A stretch of DNA of 10,216 nucleotides, from positions 1 to 10,216 of the forward strand of contig JAJYDH010000208.1 in assembly GCA_021777685.1 (NCBI GenBank). The letters are read 5' to 3'. The notes under the pieces were generated by a model. It saw only the letters and a program-made list of their open reading frames with translations. It made no database searches and was not told the DNA's origin. The DNA is from Planctomycetota bacterium (GTDB taxonomy: Bacteria > Planctomycetota > Planctomycetia > Isosphaerales > Isosphaeraceae). The position numbers and the translations under genes were made by a program. Below, piece after piece: positions 1-7,504 of the stretch. Numbering within the stretch: position 1 is the stretch's first letter; every line of letters starts with the position of its first letter.

Positions 1-1
1 G

Positions 2-700
2 GTCGTGGTCCGCCGACGGCCGTGGACGATCGGCCTGTCGGCCGTGTCGGGGATCACGCCGTTCGCCGCGCTGAACGCCTGGCTGTTCCACGCGGTCCCG
101 GACCTGGAGGCGGGCGTGCCGATCTGCCTCTGGATGGTCGAGGCGCCGTTCGCGACGGCACCGCTGACGATCGCCCTGGGGGCGTTGATGTTCGGCCAGA
201 AGGTGACGATCGGCAAGGTGCTCTCCTCGCTCCTGAGGGCGTCGTTCACGCTGGTCCTGGTGCATGGATTCCTCCGGATCGTGCTGTTCTTCTGGATACC
301 GACCCGGCTGGCGTTCGCCAACGAGGTCATCCTGCTGGAACGCGGCCGATGGTGGAAGATCTTCCGGAGGGGCGCCGACCTGGCCAGCCGCCGCGAGGGC
401 GAGCTGTTCCTGATGGGCGTCCTCCAGATCGTCCTGACTTACGTGTTCGCGCTGGTGTTCTTCGTCGGCTCCAGCCTGATCGGCGAGACCATGCTGGCGG
501 AGGATCTGACCTGGGACGCGCCGGCGGGAGCGGCCTTCTCGGGCTGGCGGTTTCAGCTTCCGATCTGGCTGGTCGTGGCGTTCTTCGCCGTCGCGCGGTT
601 CCTGACGTACATCGACCAGCGGATCAGGCTGGAGGGGTGGGAGGTCGAGCTTCGGCTCCGGGCGGTCGGCGAGGCGATGGAGGAGGCCCGCCGATGGTGA
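2..700 (+). CDS. Membrane protein of the MoxR/DUF58 operon, 5' end cut by window
   Basis: The frame is open to the left edge, so the protein is probably N-terminally truncated; the GTG at 5 is only the first start-like codon in view. Numbering from it, 231 residues are visible, with about five hydrophobic spans near 8-30, 40-64, 75-98, 134-160 and 184-203. It ends in a charged tail (TYIDQRIRLEGWEVELRLR) of the kind seen at the end of integral membrane proteins preceding DUF4129 genes in planctomycete and actinobacterial MoxR clusters. The stop overlaps the next start by seven bases (ATGGTGA at 694-700), indicating translational coupling. I cannot assign a biochemical function. A role as a membrane partner of the downstream complex is inferred from position. 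Confidence 0.8.
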   Translation, partial: VVVRRRPWTIGLSAVSGITPFAALNAWLFHAVPDLEAGVPICLWMVEAPFATAPLTIALGALMFGQKVTIGKVLSSLLRASFTLVLVHGFLRIVLFFWIPTRLAFANEVILLERGRWWKIFRRGADLASRREGELFLMGVLQIVLTYVFALVFFVGSSLIGETMLAEDLTWDAPAGAAFSGWRFQLPIWLVVAFFAVARFLTYIDQRIRLEGWEVELRLRAVGEAMEEARRW

Positions 701-1422
701 TCGCGGCGGCCGTCTGCCTCATCACACTCGCGGCCATCGGCCAGGAATCCGAGGCCGGCCCCGACCCGTCGCGCGCGGTCGGTTCGGCCCTGAGCAAGGG
801 GTCGTTCCCCTGGTATGACGCCGAGAAGGACGAGGCGAGGCCGATCGCGGTCCGGGTCGAAGCCGAGGCGGTGCCGGCCTCCTCGCCGGGCGGCAGATCG
901 GGCGGGTCGAGCTGGCTGGCTTTCCTCGGCGACGCGATCGCCCGGCTTGGTTTCGTCGCGGCCCTGGCGGCCCTGATCGCGCTGCTGGTCTGGTTCTGGC
1001 GGCTGTACGAGCCGAAGGATTCGGACGATGGGGACCGGAGGAACGACCGGCGGGGCGAGCCTTCCCGGGTCGAGTCGCTCCCGCCGGGTCTCGGCGGAGG
1101 GTTCGACCTGTCGGACCCCTGGGCCGAGGCGATCCGCCGGAGGGACCGGGGCGACCTGGCCGGCTCGATCGTCTGCCTGTTCGCCCACCAGTTGCTCACC
1201 CTGTCGAGATTGGGCCTGGTCCGGCTCGCGCCGGGGCGGACGGGCCGGCAACTGGTCGGCGCGGTGGCCGATCCCGAGTTCCGCCGACTCGTCCGGCCGA
1301 CGCTCCGCCTCTTCGAGGCGGTCTATTACGGGCACCGGACCCCCTCCGCCGACGAGTTCGCCGCAATCTGGGCCGAGGCCGAGGCGTTCGAGCGGCGCGT
1401 CGCCGAGGGGGTGGTCGCGTGA
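694..1422 (+). CDS. DUF4129 domain membrane protein
   Basis: A 242-residue protein. It has an N-terminal hydrophobic segment (residues 1-16, possible signal peptide), a periplasmic stretch containing KGSFPWYDAEKDEARPI (35-51), one membrane span at about 84-103, then a cytoplasmic C-terminal DUF4129 domain at about 142-235. Diagnostic features of that domain are GDLAGSIVCLFAHQLL, GLVRLAPGRTGRQL and the LFEAVYYGHRTPSADEF block. The ATG at 694 is chosen because it overlaps the preceding stop and places the hydrophobic segment first; GTG at 697 is an alternative, and the open frame further upstream is a shadow of the previous gene. DUF4129 proteins are regular companions of MoxR ATPases and are thought to be structural membrane components. 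The exact role is unknown. Its TGA overlaps the GTG start of the next gene (GTGA, 1419-1422). Confidence 0.88.
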   Translation: MVIAAAVCLITLAAIGQESEAGPDPSRAVGSALSKGSFPWYDAEKDEARPIAVRVEAEAVPASSPGGRSGGSSWLAFLGDAIARLGFVAALAALIALLVWFWRLYEPKDSDDGDRRNDRRGEPSRVESLPPGLGGGFDLSDPWAEAIRRRDRGDLAGSIVCLFAHQLLTLSRLGLVRLAPGRTGRQLVGAVADPEFRRLVRPTLRLFEAVYYGHRTPSADEFAAIWAEAEAFERRVAEGVVA

Positions 1423-2846
1423 GCCTCCGAGCATCGTCTGGTCACCACTCCCCGCTTCCAAGAGGGGCTGACGAGCCGACACGTTCGGCCTTCCGCCCTT
1501 TGGAGTGCGGGAGCTTGCTCCCGCTTTCGGGCCCCGGAGCTTGCTCCGGTCGCCACCGGCCAGGCCCGCGGAGCAAGCTCCGCTCGAAAAAGCGGGAGCA
1601 AGCTCCCGCACTCCAAGGCGCCGGGACGCTCCACGGACCTCGCCGGGAAAATTGGCGGGTCGTCAGTCCACGAGGGGAGAGGAGGTCGGATGCTCGCTTT
1701 GCTCGCCGGAATCTTTCCTCTACCTTTCGCCTGTCGGCCGTTCTGCTCGCGGTCGCCCTGACGGCGGTCGGCTGCGGCCCCCGGGACGTCGAGACGACCT
1801 ATGGCCGGACCCGAGGGGCGAGCGTCAACGGCACCGGGGCCCTGGCCGAGCTGCTCCGCGAGCGAGGCCACGAGGTCCGCTCGGCCGTCCGGATGACCGA
1901 CACCCTCGCCGATTGGGCCAACGTCCTGATCCGGTTCGCGCCCCACCCCGGCCCGCCGGGCAGGGAGGAAGGCCGTTGGCTGTTCGACTGGCTCCGGGCC
2001 ATGCCCGGCCGGAAGGTCGTCTACATCCCGCGCGACTTCGACGCCCAGTCCGAATTCTGGGACGCGGTCCTCGCCGCGCAGCCCAAGGACGCCAGGCCCG
2101 AGGTGGTGGAGCAGCTGAAGAAAAAGCGCGACCGGACCAGACTCTGGGTCGGCGACCTCCCCCCCCGACCGAAGGAGGTCGCGAAGGCGGCCGACTGGTT
2201 CTCGACGCAGCCGAAGCCGGCGGCGCCGTCGACCTGCAAGGCGCTGGAGGGGCCGTGGGCCGAGGGCGTCGACGCCGGGGCCGCGGCGGTCTCGAAGCAT
2301 GAGGCCTTCCAGGTCGAGGAGGACGAGCCGGTCCTGCTCGCCGGCGACGGCTCGCCGCTGGCGATCTCCTGGACCCTGGACAATGGGAGCCGGGCGCTGG
2401 CGATCGCCAACGCCTCGTTCCTGGTCAACGCCTCGCTCCTGAACCGGGCCCGTCGCCCCTTGACGATGCGGGTGGCCGAATGGATCGGCGACGACGCGGG
2501 GAATGTCGCGTTCGTCGAGGGCTCTCATCCGCTCGCCGAGGCGGGCGAGAGGGCATCATCCCCGTTCCACCTCTTCACTGTCGAGCCGTTCGGCTGGGTC
2601 GCGGCGCACCTGCTGGCCTTCATGCTCCTGATGGCGCTGGCGAAGGCGGTGCAGCTCGGCCGTCCCCGTCCCGAGCCCCCTTCGGGCGTCGAGAAGCCCT
2701 CGGCCCACCCCGAGGCGCTGGGCGTCCTGCTCGCCAGGACCGGCCGGGCCGACGCCGCGCTCGCGCTGCTCGAATCGTATAAGCGGTGGCGCCACCCCTC
2801 CCACGCCGCGGGCCGGACGGCCCCGGCTCCCCCAACCTCCCGTTGA
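1419..2846 (+). CDS. DUF4350 domain membrane protein with repeat-disrupted N-terminus
   Basis: Residues are numbered from GTG 1419 (475 aa). Residues 104-118 are a hydrophobic signal-like stretch ending in AVGCG, a weak lipobox with Cys119. The DUF4350 region follows at about 125-365: ETTYGRTRGASVNGTGALAELL, HEVRSA, DWANVLIRFAP, GRKVVYIPRDFDAQSEFW. A second membrane span is at about 392-412, with a short cytoplasmic tail. DUF4350 is a ThuA/glutamine-amidotransferase-like fold of unknown activity that accompanies MoxR and DUF58. The first roughly 100 residues are not typical of the family, and about residues 28-66 are encoded by the palindromic repeat. In-frame standard starts before the hydrophobic stretch are only GTG 1419, TTG 1500 and TTG 1515, so the real start is uncertain. 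GTG 1419 is given because of the GTGA coupling to the DUF4129 gene. A frameshifted start at ATG 1690 is possible. Confidence 0.82.
   Translation: MSLRASSGHHSPLPRGADEPTRSAFRPLECGSLLPLSGPGACSGRHRPGPRSKLRSKKREQAPALQGAGTLHGPRRENWRVVSPRGERRSDARFARRNLSSTFRLSAVLLAVALTAVGCGPRDVETTYGRTRGASVNGTGALAELLRERGHEVRSAVRMTDTLADWANVLIRFAPHPGPPGREEGRWLFDWLRAMPGRKVVYIPRDFDAQSEFWDAVLAAQPKDARPEVVEQLKKKRDRTRLWVGDLPPRPKEVAKAADWFSTQPKPAAPSTCKALEGPWAEGVDAGAAAVSKHEAFQVEEDEPVLLAGDGSPLAISWTLDNGSRALAIANASFLVNASLLNRARRPLTMRVAEWIGDDAGNVAFVEGSHPLAEAGERASSPFHLFTVEPFGWVAAHLLAFMLLMALAKAVQLGRPRPEPPSGVEKPSAHPEALGVLLARTGRADAALALLESYKRWRHPSHAAGRTAPAPPTSR
1448..1679. repeat. Imperfect palindromic (REP/MITE-like) element in the 5' part of the DUF4350 gene
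   Basis: The core is a perfect 28-bp inverted repeat, 1500-1527 paired with 1589-1616. Nested inside is a perfect 14-bp inverted repeat, 1535-1548 with 1569-1582. The decamer GAGCTTGCTC occurs at 1511 and 1537 and its complement GAGCAAGCTC at 1571 and 1596, so every arm can also fold into its own small hairpin (GGAGC-TT-GCTCC). Weaker symmetry extends outwards: CTGACGAGCCGACA on the left and the reverse complement of the right side, CTGACGACCCGCCA, match at 12 of 14 positions, and CTCCCC/GGGGAG mark possible ends at 1448 and 1679. No transposase is encoded, so it would be a non-autonomous or REP-like repeat. I saw no convincing target-site duplication, and there is only one copy in this window, so its repetitive nature is inferred. 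Confidence 0.75.
1500..1616. repeat. Nested perfect inverted-repeat core (28 bp and 14 bp arms)
   Basis: This is the strongest secondary structure in the window. Outer arms of 28 bp and inner arms of 14 bp could form a long stem or a branched structure of four short TT-loop hairpins in RNA or extruded DNA. It lies within the transcribed MoxR operon, just after the DUF4129 stop. It could therefore affect mRNA stability, attenuate transcription or hinder ribosomes entering the DUF4350 gene. There is no T-run after the stem, so it is not a typical intrinsic terminator. Confidence 0.85.
1681..1685 (+). promoter_or_regulatory. Strong Shine-Dalgarno-like GGAGG ahead of an out-of-frame ATG
   Basis: GGAGG within GAGAGGAGG sits four bases before ATG 1690, a strong ribosome-binding context in this window. 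The ATG is not in the DUF4350 frame: it opens a 23-codon frame (MLALLAGIFPLPFA...) that ends at TGA 1759-1761. It could be a leader peptide, a relic of the original start displaced by an indel, or chance. One inserted base or two deleted bases between 1693 and about 1730 would fuse it to the signal sequence of the DUF4350 protein. Confidence 0.4.
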
Positions 2847-2856
2847 GCCCCCGCCC

Positions 2857-3923
<1,067 letters not shown>

Positions 3924-3927
<4 letters not shown>

Positions 3928-5240
3928 TCTGGCCGGCCCGAGGACTGGCCGTCGCCGCCCTGGTCCCGGCCCTCCTGTCGCTGGGCCTGTTCCTCGACGA
4001 GGGGCTACGCCCCGCGCTCCTGGCGGTCGACGCCGCCGTGACCCTGGTGGCGCTGGCCGACCTGGCGAGCCTGGTCGGCTCGGGGCGGTTCCGGGTCGAG
4101 CGGAAGGCCGGGTCGGTCTGCTCGCTGGGCGAGCCGTTCCAGGTCGAGCTGACCGTCGAGAACCTCGGCCGGGCCGGCCGGGTCCTCCGGCTCCGCGACG
4201 ACGTCCCCGAGACGATGGAGGCCGAGCCGGCCGACTTCACCGCGCGCATCCCCCGGCGAGGGCGGGCCTACCTCAACTACACGGTCACGCCCAAACGACG
4301 GGGGAGCTACGAGTTCCAGAGGCTCGACGCCCTGGTCTCCAGCCGGCTGGGCCTCTGGCAGAGGGCGGTGACATGGCCGGCCTCGACCCGGGTGAAGGTC
4401 TACCCCGACATCCGCCAGATCGGCCGGTACACCCTGCTCGCCCGCCGCGACAGGCTGAGCGCGATGGGCGTCCGGCGCTCGCGGCGGCTCGGGACCGACA
4501 ACGAGTTCGAGCGGCTCCGCGACTACGCCGAGGGGGACGAGCCCCGGCACCTCGACTGGAAGGCCACCGCCCGCCGGCGGAAGCTGACCGTCCGGGCCCA
4601 CCAGGCGAACCAGAGCCAGCGGATCATGTTCCTGATCGACTGCGGCCGGATGATGGCCGGCGACACCGGCGGCGGGCTCTCGCCGCTCGATCACGCCTTC
4701 AACGCGATGCTGATGCTGGCCCACATCGCCTTGCTCCGAGGGGACCAGGTGGGCCTGCTCGCCTACTCCGACCGGATCAGGGCCTACGTCCCGCCCGGCG
4801 GCGGCGCCACGAGGATCAACCGGCTGGTCCACGCGGTCCACGACGTCTTTCCCGAGCTGGTCGAGCCCCGGCACGACCGGGCGTTCGTCGAGCTGGAGCG
4901 GCGGTGCCGGAAGCGGTCGCTGGTCGTCCTCATGACCAACGTCTTCGACGACGTCAACGCCCGGCAGATCGGCGACCACCTGGGAAACGTCGCCGGCCGG
5001 CACCTACCGCTCGGCGTCTTCCTCCGCGATCATGACCTCTTCGCCCTGGCCGACGACGCCCCCGACCGAGGGCCGGGCCTCTACGCGGGGGCCGTGGCCG
5101 CCTCGATGCTCACCTGGCGCGAGCGGGTCCTGGCCGGGCTCCGGATCAAGGGGGCGTTGACCCTGGACGTCTTCCCGGCCGACCTGACCGCGCCACTCAT
5201 CAACCAGTACCTCCAGATCAAGGCCCGCCACCTCCTCTGA
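3924..5240 (+). CDS. DUF58 domain (VWA-like) protein
   Basis: A 438-residue protein. Two N-terminal hydrophobic segments at about 8-24 and 31-50 anchor it in the membrane. A beta-rich region (about 55-165) has SLGEPFQVELTVENLG. The signature DUF58 block spans 194-224, with EFERLRDYAEGDEPRHLDWKATARRRKLTV. A VWA-like region follows: FLIDCGRMM at 236-244 occupies the MIDAS position but lacks the usual DxSxS serines, so metal binding may be lost or altered. Later motifs include GDQVGLLAYSDRIRAYVPP (273-291) and LVVLMTNVFDD (333-343). ATG 3924 is chosen because it overlaps the MoxR stop and starts directly before the first span; the open frame further upstream is a shadow of moxR. Likely the client of the MoxR ATPase. 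Confidence 0.95.
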
Positions 5241-5260
5241 TCGACCCGAGGGCCCGACCG

Positions 5261-5953
5261 ATGGCGACGATGCCCCCCGACGACGACAACCCGTTCGCCC
5301 CGCCTCGGACGGTCATCGGCGACCGGGCGGCCCGGGTCGATTTCGAGGCCGACGACGAGGCCGAGCTGATCCGCCGCCATCACCTGTCTCACGAATCGTC
5401 GATCAAGTCGCTCGGGCTGATCCTCTACCTGATCGGCCTGGTGGGCATCCTGTTCGCGGCCTTCGGGGTCCTGGCCGCGCTCGGGATCGTCAAGGGGAAC
5501 GCGCCCCCGCCGGGCACGTCCGAGGAGATGATGCGGATCATCATGTGGGCCGGCGCCGCCTTCTGGGCGGTCGTGTCCAGCCTCGGGTTCGCCCTGGGGT
5601 TCGGGATGAGGAGGCTCCAGGTCTGGGCCCGCTGGACCCTGATGGTCCTCTCGGTGCTCGCCCTCCTCTATTTCCTCGTCGTCGGCCTGGTCGTCCTGGC
5701 CCTCCTCGCCGGCAACAATCCGGCCCCCGTGCTGATCGCCCTGCTCTTCGCGATCGCGGTCCAGGCCGCCGTGTTCTACTTGCTCGTCGCCCCGAGATCG
5801 GGCATGGTCTTCTCGGCCGAGTACCGCCTGGTGATCGCCAGGACGCCCCAGATCGTCTGCCGGACCAGCCTGGTCGTCAAGCTCGCCGTCGGCCTGCTGG
5901 CCGGCCTCGTCCTCCTGGGATTGATCGGCATGATCGGCTCGGCGTTCCGATGA
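5261..5953 (+). CDS. Tandem paralogue 1: five-span membrane protein with DNPF motif
   Basis: A 230-residue protein of unknown function and the first of three related neighbours. The cytoplasmic-looking N-terminus carries DNPFAPPRTVIG (9-20), then an acidic stretch and the block RRHHLSHESSIKSLG (38-52). Hydrophobic spans lie at about 51-76, 93-115, 126-149, 154-176 and 206-228. The loop between spans 2 and 3 has GMRRLQVWARW (115-125); the loop between spans 4 and 5 has GMVFSAEYRLVIARTPQIVCRTS (181-203). Both loops are shared with the two downstream proteins. The DNPFxxP motif resembles the NPY-type N-termini frequent in planctomycete membrane proteins. The start has a GAGGG-like ribosome-binding site around 5249 and lies 20 bases after the DUF58 stop, so it is probably the next gene of that operon. 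Confidence 0.88.
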   Translation: MATMPPDDDNPFAPPRTVIGDRAARVDFEADDEAELIRRHHLSHESSIKSLGLILYLIGLVGILFAAFGVLAALGIVKGNAPPPGTSEEMMRIIMWAGAAFWAVVSSLGFALGFGMRRLQVWARWTLMVLSVLALLYFLVVGLVVLALLAGNNPAPVLIALLFAIAVQAAVFYLLVAPRSGMVFSAEYRLVIARTPQIVCRTSLVVKLAVGLLAGLVLLGLIGMIGSAFR

Positions 5954-6630
5954 TGGGCGACGCCGAGCCGGAGCCCCGGCGAAGGGTGATTTCCATGCCC
6001 GACGAGCCCCCCCGAGATCCGACCCGGGCCGACCCCGAGGCGTTCCGGCTCGCCCACGTCCGCCGCGAGTCGGGCGTGAGATCGCTCGGCGTGCTCTGCC
6101 ATCTGGTGGGGTTCTTCTGCCTCCTGGGGACGCTCGAATTCGCCCTGTTGGCGAGGGGGATACTCGCGCCACCTCCGGAGTTGGAGGCTTACGCGAGCCC
6201 CGGTCTCATCCGGCTTGGTTCCTGGTCGGTGAGCTTCGCCTTCCTGCTCCTGGCGATCGGCCAGGTCGCGCTCGGGTATGGCCTCACGCACCTGCAAGCC
6301 TGGGCCCGCTGGACCGTGATCGTCCTGACGCTGATCAGCCTGGCATCGCACTCCGTCATGAGCCTCGTCGCCTGCGTGGCGTATCCGGCCTGGGGGTTGG
6401 TGAGCCTCGCGGTCGGCGGCGCGGTCCACGGGGTCATCCTCCGGCCGCTCGTCGCCCGGGGTGCTGGAGTCGTGTTCTCCCGCGAGTACGGGGAGGTCAT
6501 CCGGGAGACTCCTCAGATCCGGGGCCGGATGAGTCTCCTGCTCAAGGTGTCGATCGGCCTGATCCTCGCCGGGTTCCTCGGCATCCTTCTCTTCGTCCTC
6601 GCCGTCTACGAGGGCCTCATCGACCTGTAG
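5950..6630 (+). CDS. Tandem paralogue 2: five-span membrane protein lacking the DNPF motif
   Basis: A 226-residue protein if read from ATG 5950, which overlaps the stop of paralogue 1 (ATGA). ATG 5953 is also possible. ATG 5995 has a better ribosome-binding site (AAGGGTG six bases upstream) and would give 211 residues. Shared family blocks are HVRRESGVRSLG (36-47), GLTHLQAWARW (111-121) and GVVFSREYGEVIRETPQIRGRMS (173-195). Spans are at about 47-70, 92-111, 122-141, 147-167 and 198-219. Unlike its neighbours it has no DNPFxxPRxxIG at the N-terminus; the region is a charged PRDPTRADPEAF stretch instead. Function unknown. Overlap with paralogue 1 argues for co-translation and possibly a hetero-oligomeric complex, which is inference. 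Confidence 0.86.
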   Translation: MMGDAEPEPRRRVISMPDEPPRDPTRADPEAFRLAHVRRESGVRSLGVLCHLVGFFCLLGTLEFALLARGILAPPPELEAYASPGLIRLGSWSVSFAFLLLAIGQVALGYGLTHLQAWARWTVIVLTLISLASHSVMSLVACVAYPAWGLVSLAVGGAVHGVILRPLVARGAGVVFSREYGEVIRETPQIRGRMSLLLKVSIGLILAGFLGILLFVLAVYEGLIDL

Positions 6631-6664
6631 CGCGCCCGCGCGGAATTCGGCCCGGATCAAGCCC

Positions 6665-6670
6665 TTGACA
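6665..6670 (+). promoter_or_regulatory. Possible -35 hexamer upstream of paralogue 3
   Basis: The 132-base gap 6631-6762 is the largest intergenic space among the first eight plus-strand genes. It contains a perfect TTGACA at 6665-6670. At 16-18 bases spacing the sequence is only CGAACC, GAACCT or AACCTG, not a convincing -10 element, so the promoter is speculative. A GAGG at 6750-6753 is a plausible ribosome-binding site for the ATG at 6763. Nothing else recognisable is in the gap. Confidence 0.2.
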
Positions 6671-6762
6671 TGGGTTGACCGACCGGCGAACCTGAGACGC
6701 CCCTTCTCCCGAACCGACGAGACCCGTAGGTCCAGGATTGCTCCGGATCGAGGATCATTCCC

Positions 6763-7452
6763 ATGTCGTTCTCTCCCTCCGACCGCGATAACCCCTTCGA
6801 GGCGCCCCGGGCCAGCATCGGCGGGCACGTTTATGACGGAGACATCGGCGACAACGGCGAGGCTGAGGTAACGCGTCGGACTTATCTGAACCACGAAGCA
6901 TCCGTCAAGGCCCTCGGCTCCTTGCAATACCTCGGCGCCGCGTTCTGCCTGGTGCTCACGGTCGTGTGCTTCCTCGCCGCTGCCGGCGTCTTTGAAATGG
7001 GTAATACCCGGCCGGCCATGTCCCCCGACCAGACGCGGGTCTTCTTCGCGATCATCGGCGGAGCCTTTCTGGTAGGCTTCCTGCTGTACGCGGGATTCGG
7101 CTACGGATTGAGGAACCTCCAGGTCTGGGCGAGGTGGGTCATGATCGTCCTGACCTCGCTTTCGCTGCTCCTGACGGTCGCCCAGTTGGTCCTCCTCGGG
7201 GCGACGAATCCCGCGCTGGCTGGCGGTGCGCTCGCCAGATCCGCGATCCCCTCCCTGATCACCGGGTATTTCCTGTACCTCGCGGCCTCGGCCAAGGGGG
7301 CGGTCGTCTTCTCGCGGGAGTACAAGGAGGTCATCAGGAAGACGCCCCATATCAAGTACAGGACGAGCATCATCGTCAAGGTCCTGGTCGGCTTCCTGAT
7401 CTTCGTGATCCTCCTGGGCCTGCTCGCTTTCATCTTCAGCCCTCGGCGTTGA
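6763..7452 (+). CDS. Tandem paralogue 3: five-span membrane protein with DNPF motif
   Basis: A 229-residue protein, colinear with paralogue 1. DNPFEAPRASIGG is at 9-21, followed by an acidic stretch and RRTYLNHEASVKALG (38-52). GLRNLQVWARWVMIVL lies at 115-130 and VVFSREYKEVIRKTPHIKYRTS at 181-202. Spans are at about 53-75, 92-114, 126-146, 158-177 and 204-226. The FSREYxxVIxxTPxIxxRxS block is the best-conserved feature across the three copies and recurs, from memory, in uncharacterised planctomycete membrane proteins. This copy is separated from paralogue 2 by 132 bases and uses noticeably more A/T at third codon positions near its 5' end than its neighbours (for example GATAACCCC, GAGGTAACG, ACTTATCTG). 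It may be separately transcribed. Function unknown. Confidence 0.9.
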   Translation: MSFSPSDRDNPFEAPRASIGGHVYDGDIGDNGEAEVTRRTYLNHEASVKALGSLQYLGAAFCLVLTVVCFLAAAGVFEMGNTRPAMSPDQTRVFFAIIGGAFLVGFLLYAGFGYGLRNLQVWARWVMIVLTSLSLLLTVAQLVLLGATNPALAGGALARSAIPSLITGYFLYLAASAKGAVVFSREYKEVIRKTPHIKYRTSIIVKVLVGFLIFVILLGLLAFIFSPRR

Positions 7453-7504
7453 GTCGGCGAACGGTATCGTCGACGGACCGCCTGCCTCCCCCGGGATTCC
7501 CGCC

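Noticed and set aside
22..693. Upstream extension of the DUF4129 frame
   Set aside because: The extension is a shifted-frame shadow of the first membrane protein (Arg/Gly/Pro-rich). The protein's hydrophobic start is at 694 with stop/start overlap.
1500..1616. Intrinsic terminator interpretation of the large hairpin
   Set aside because: There is no T-run follows either side, and the stem lies inside an operon whose downstream genes have no other evident promoter.
1500..1616. CRISPR array interpretation of the repeated GAGCTTGCTC units
   Set aside because: The copies are inverted and nested palindromes without regular spacers, and no cas genes are present.
1326..2528. Minus-strand open frame (400 codons) opposite DUF4129/DUF4350
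   Set aside because: It has no domain signature and Arg/Gly/Pro-biased composition, and it mirrors the coding phase of the plus-strand genes.
6631..6660. GC-rich alternating sequence after paralogue 2 as a terminator
   Set aside because: CGCGCCCGCGCG can pair only weakly with itself and has no T-run.
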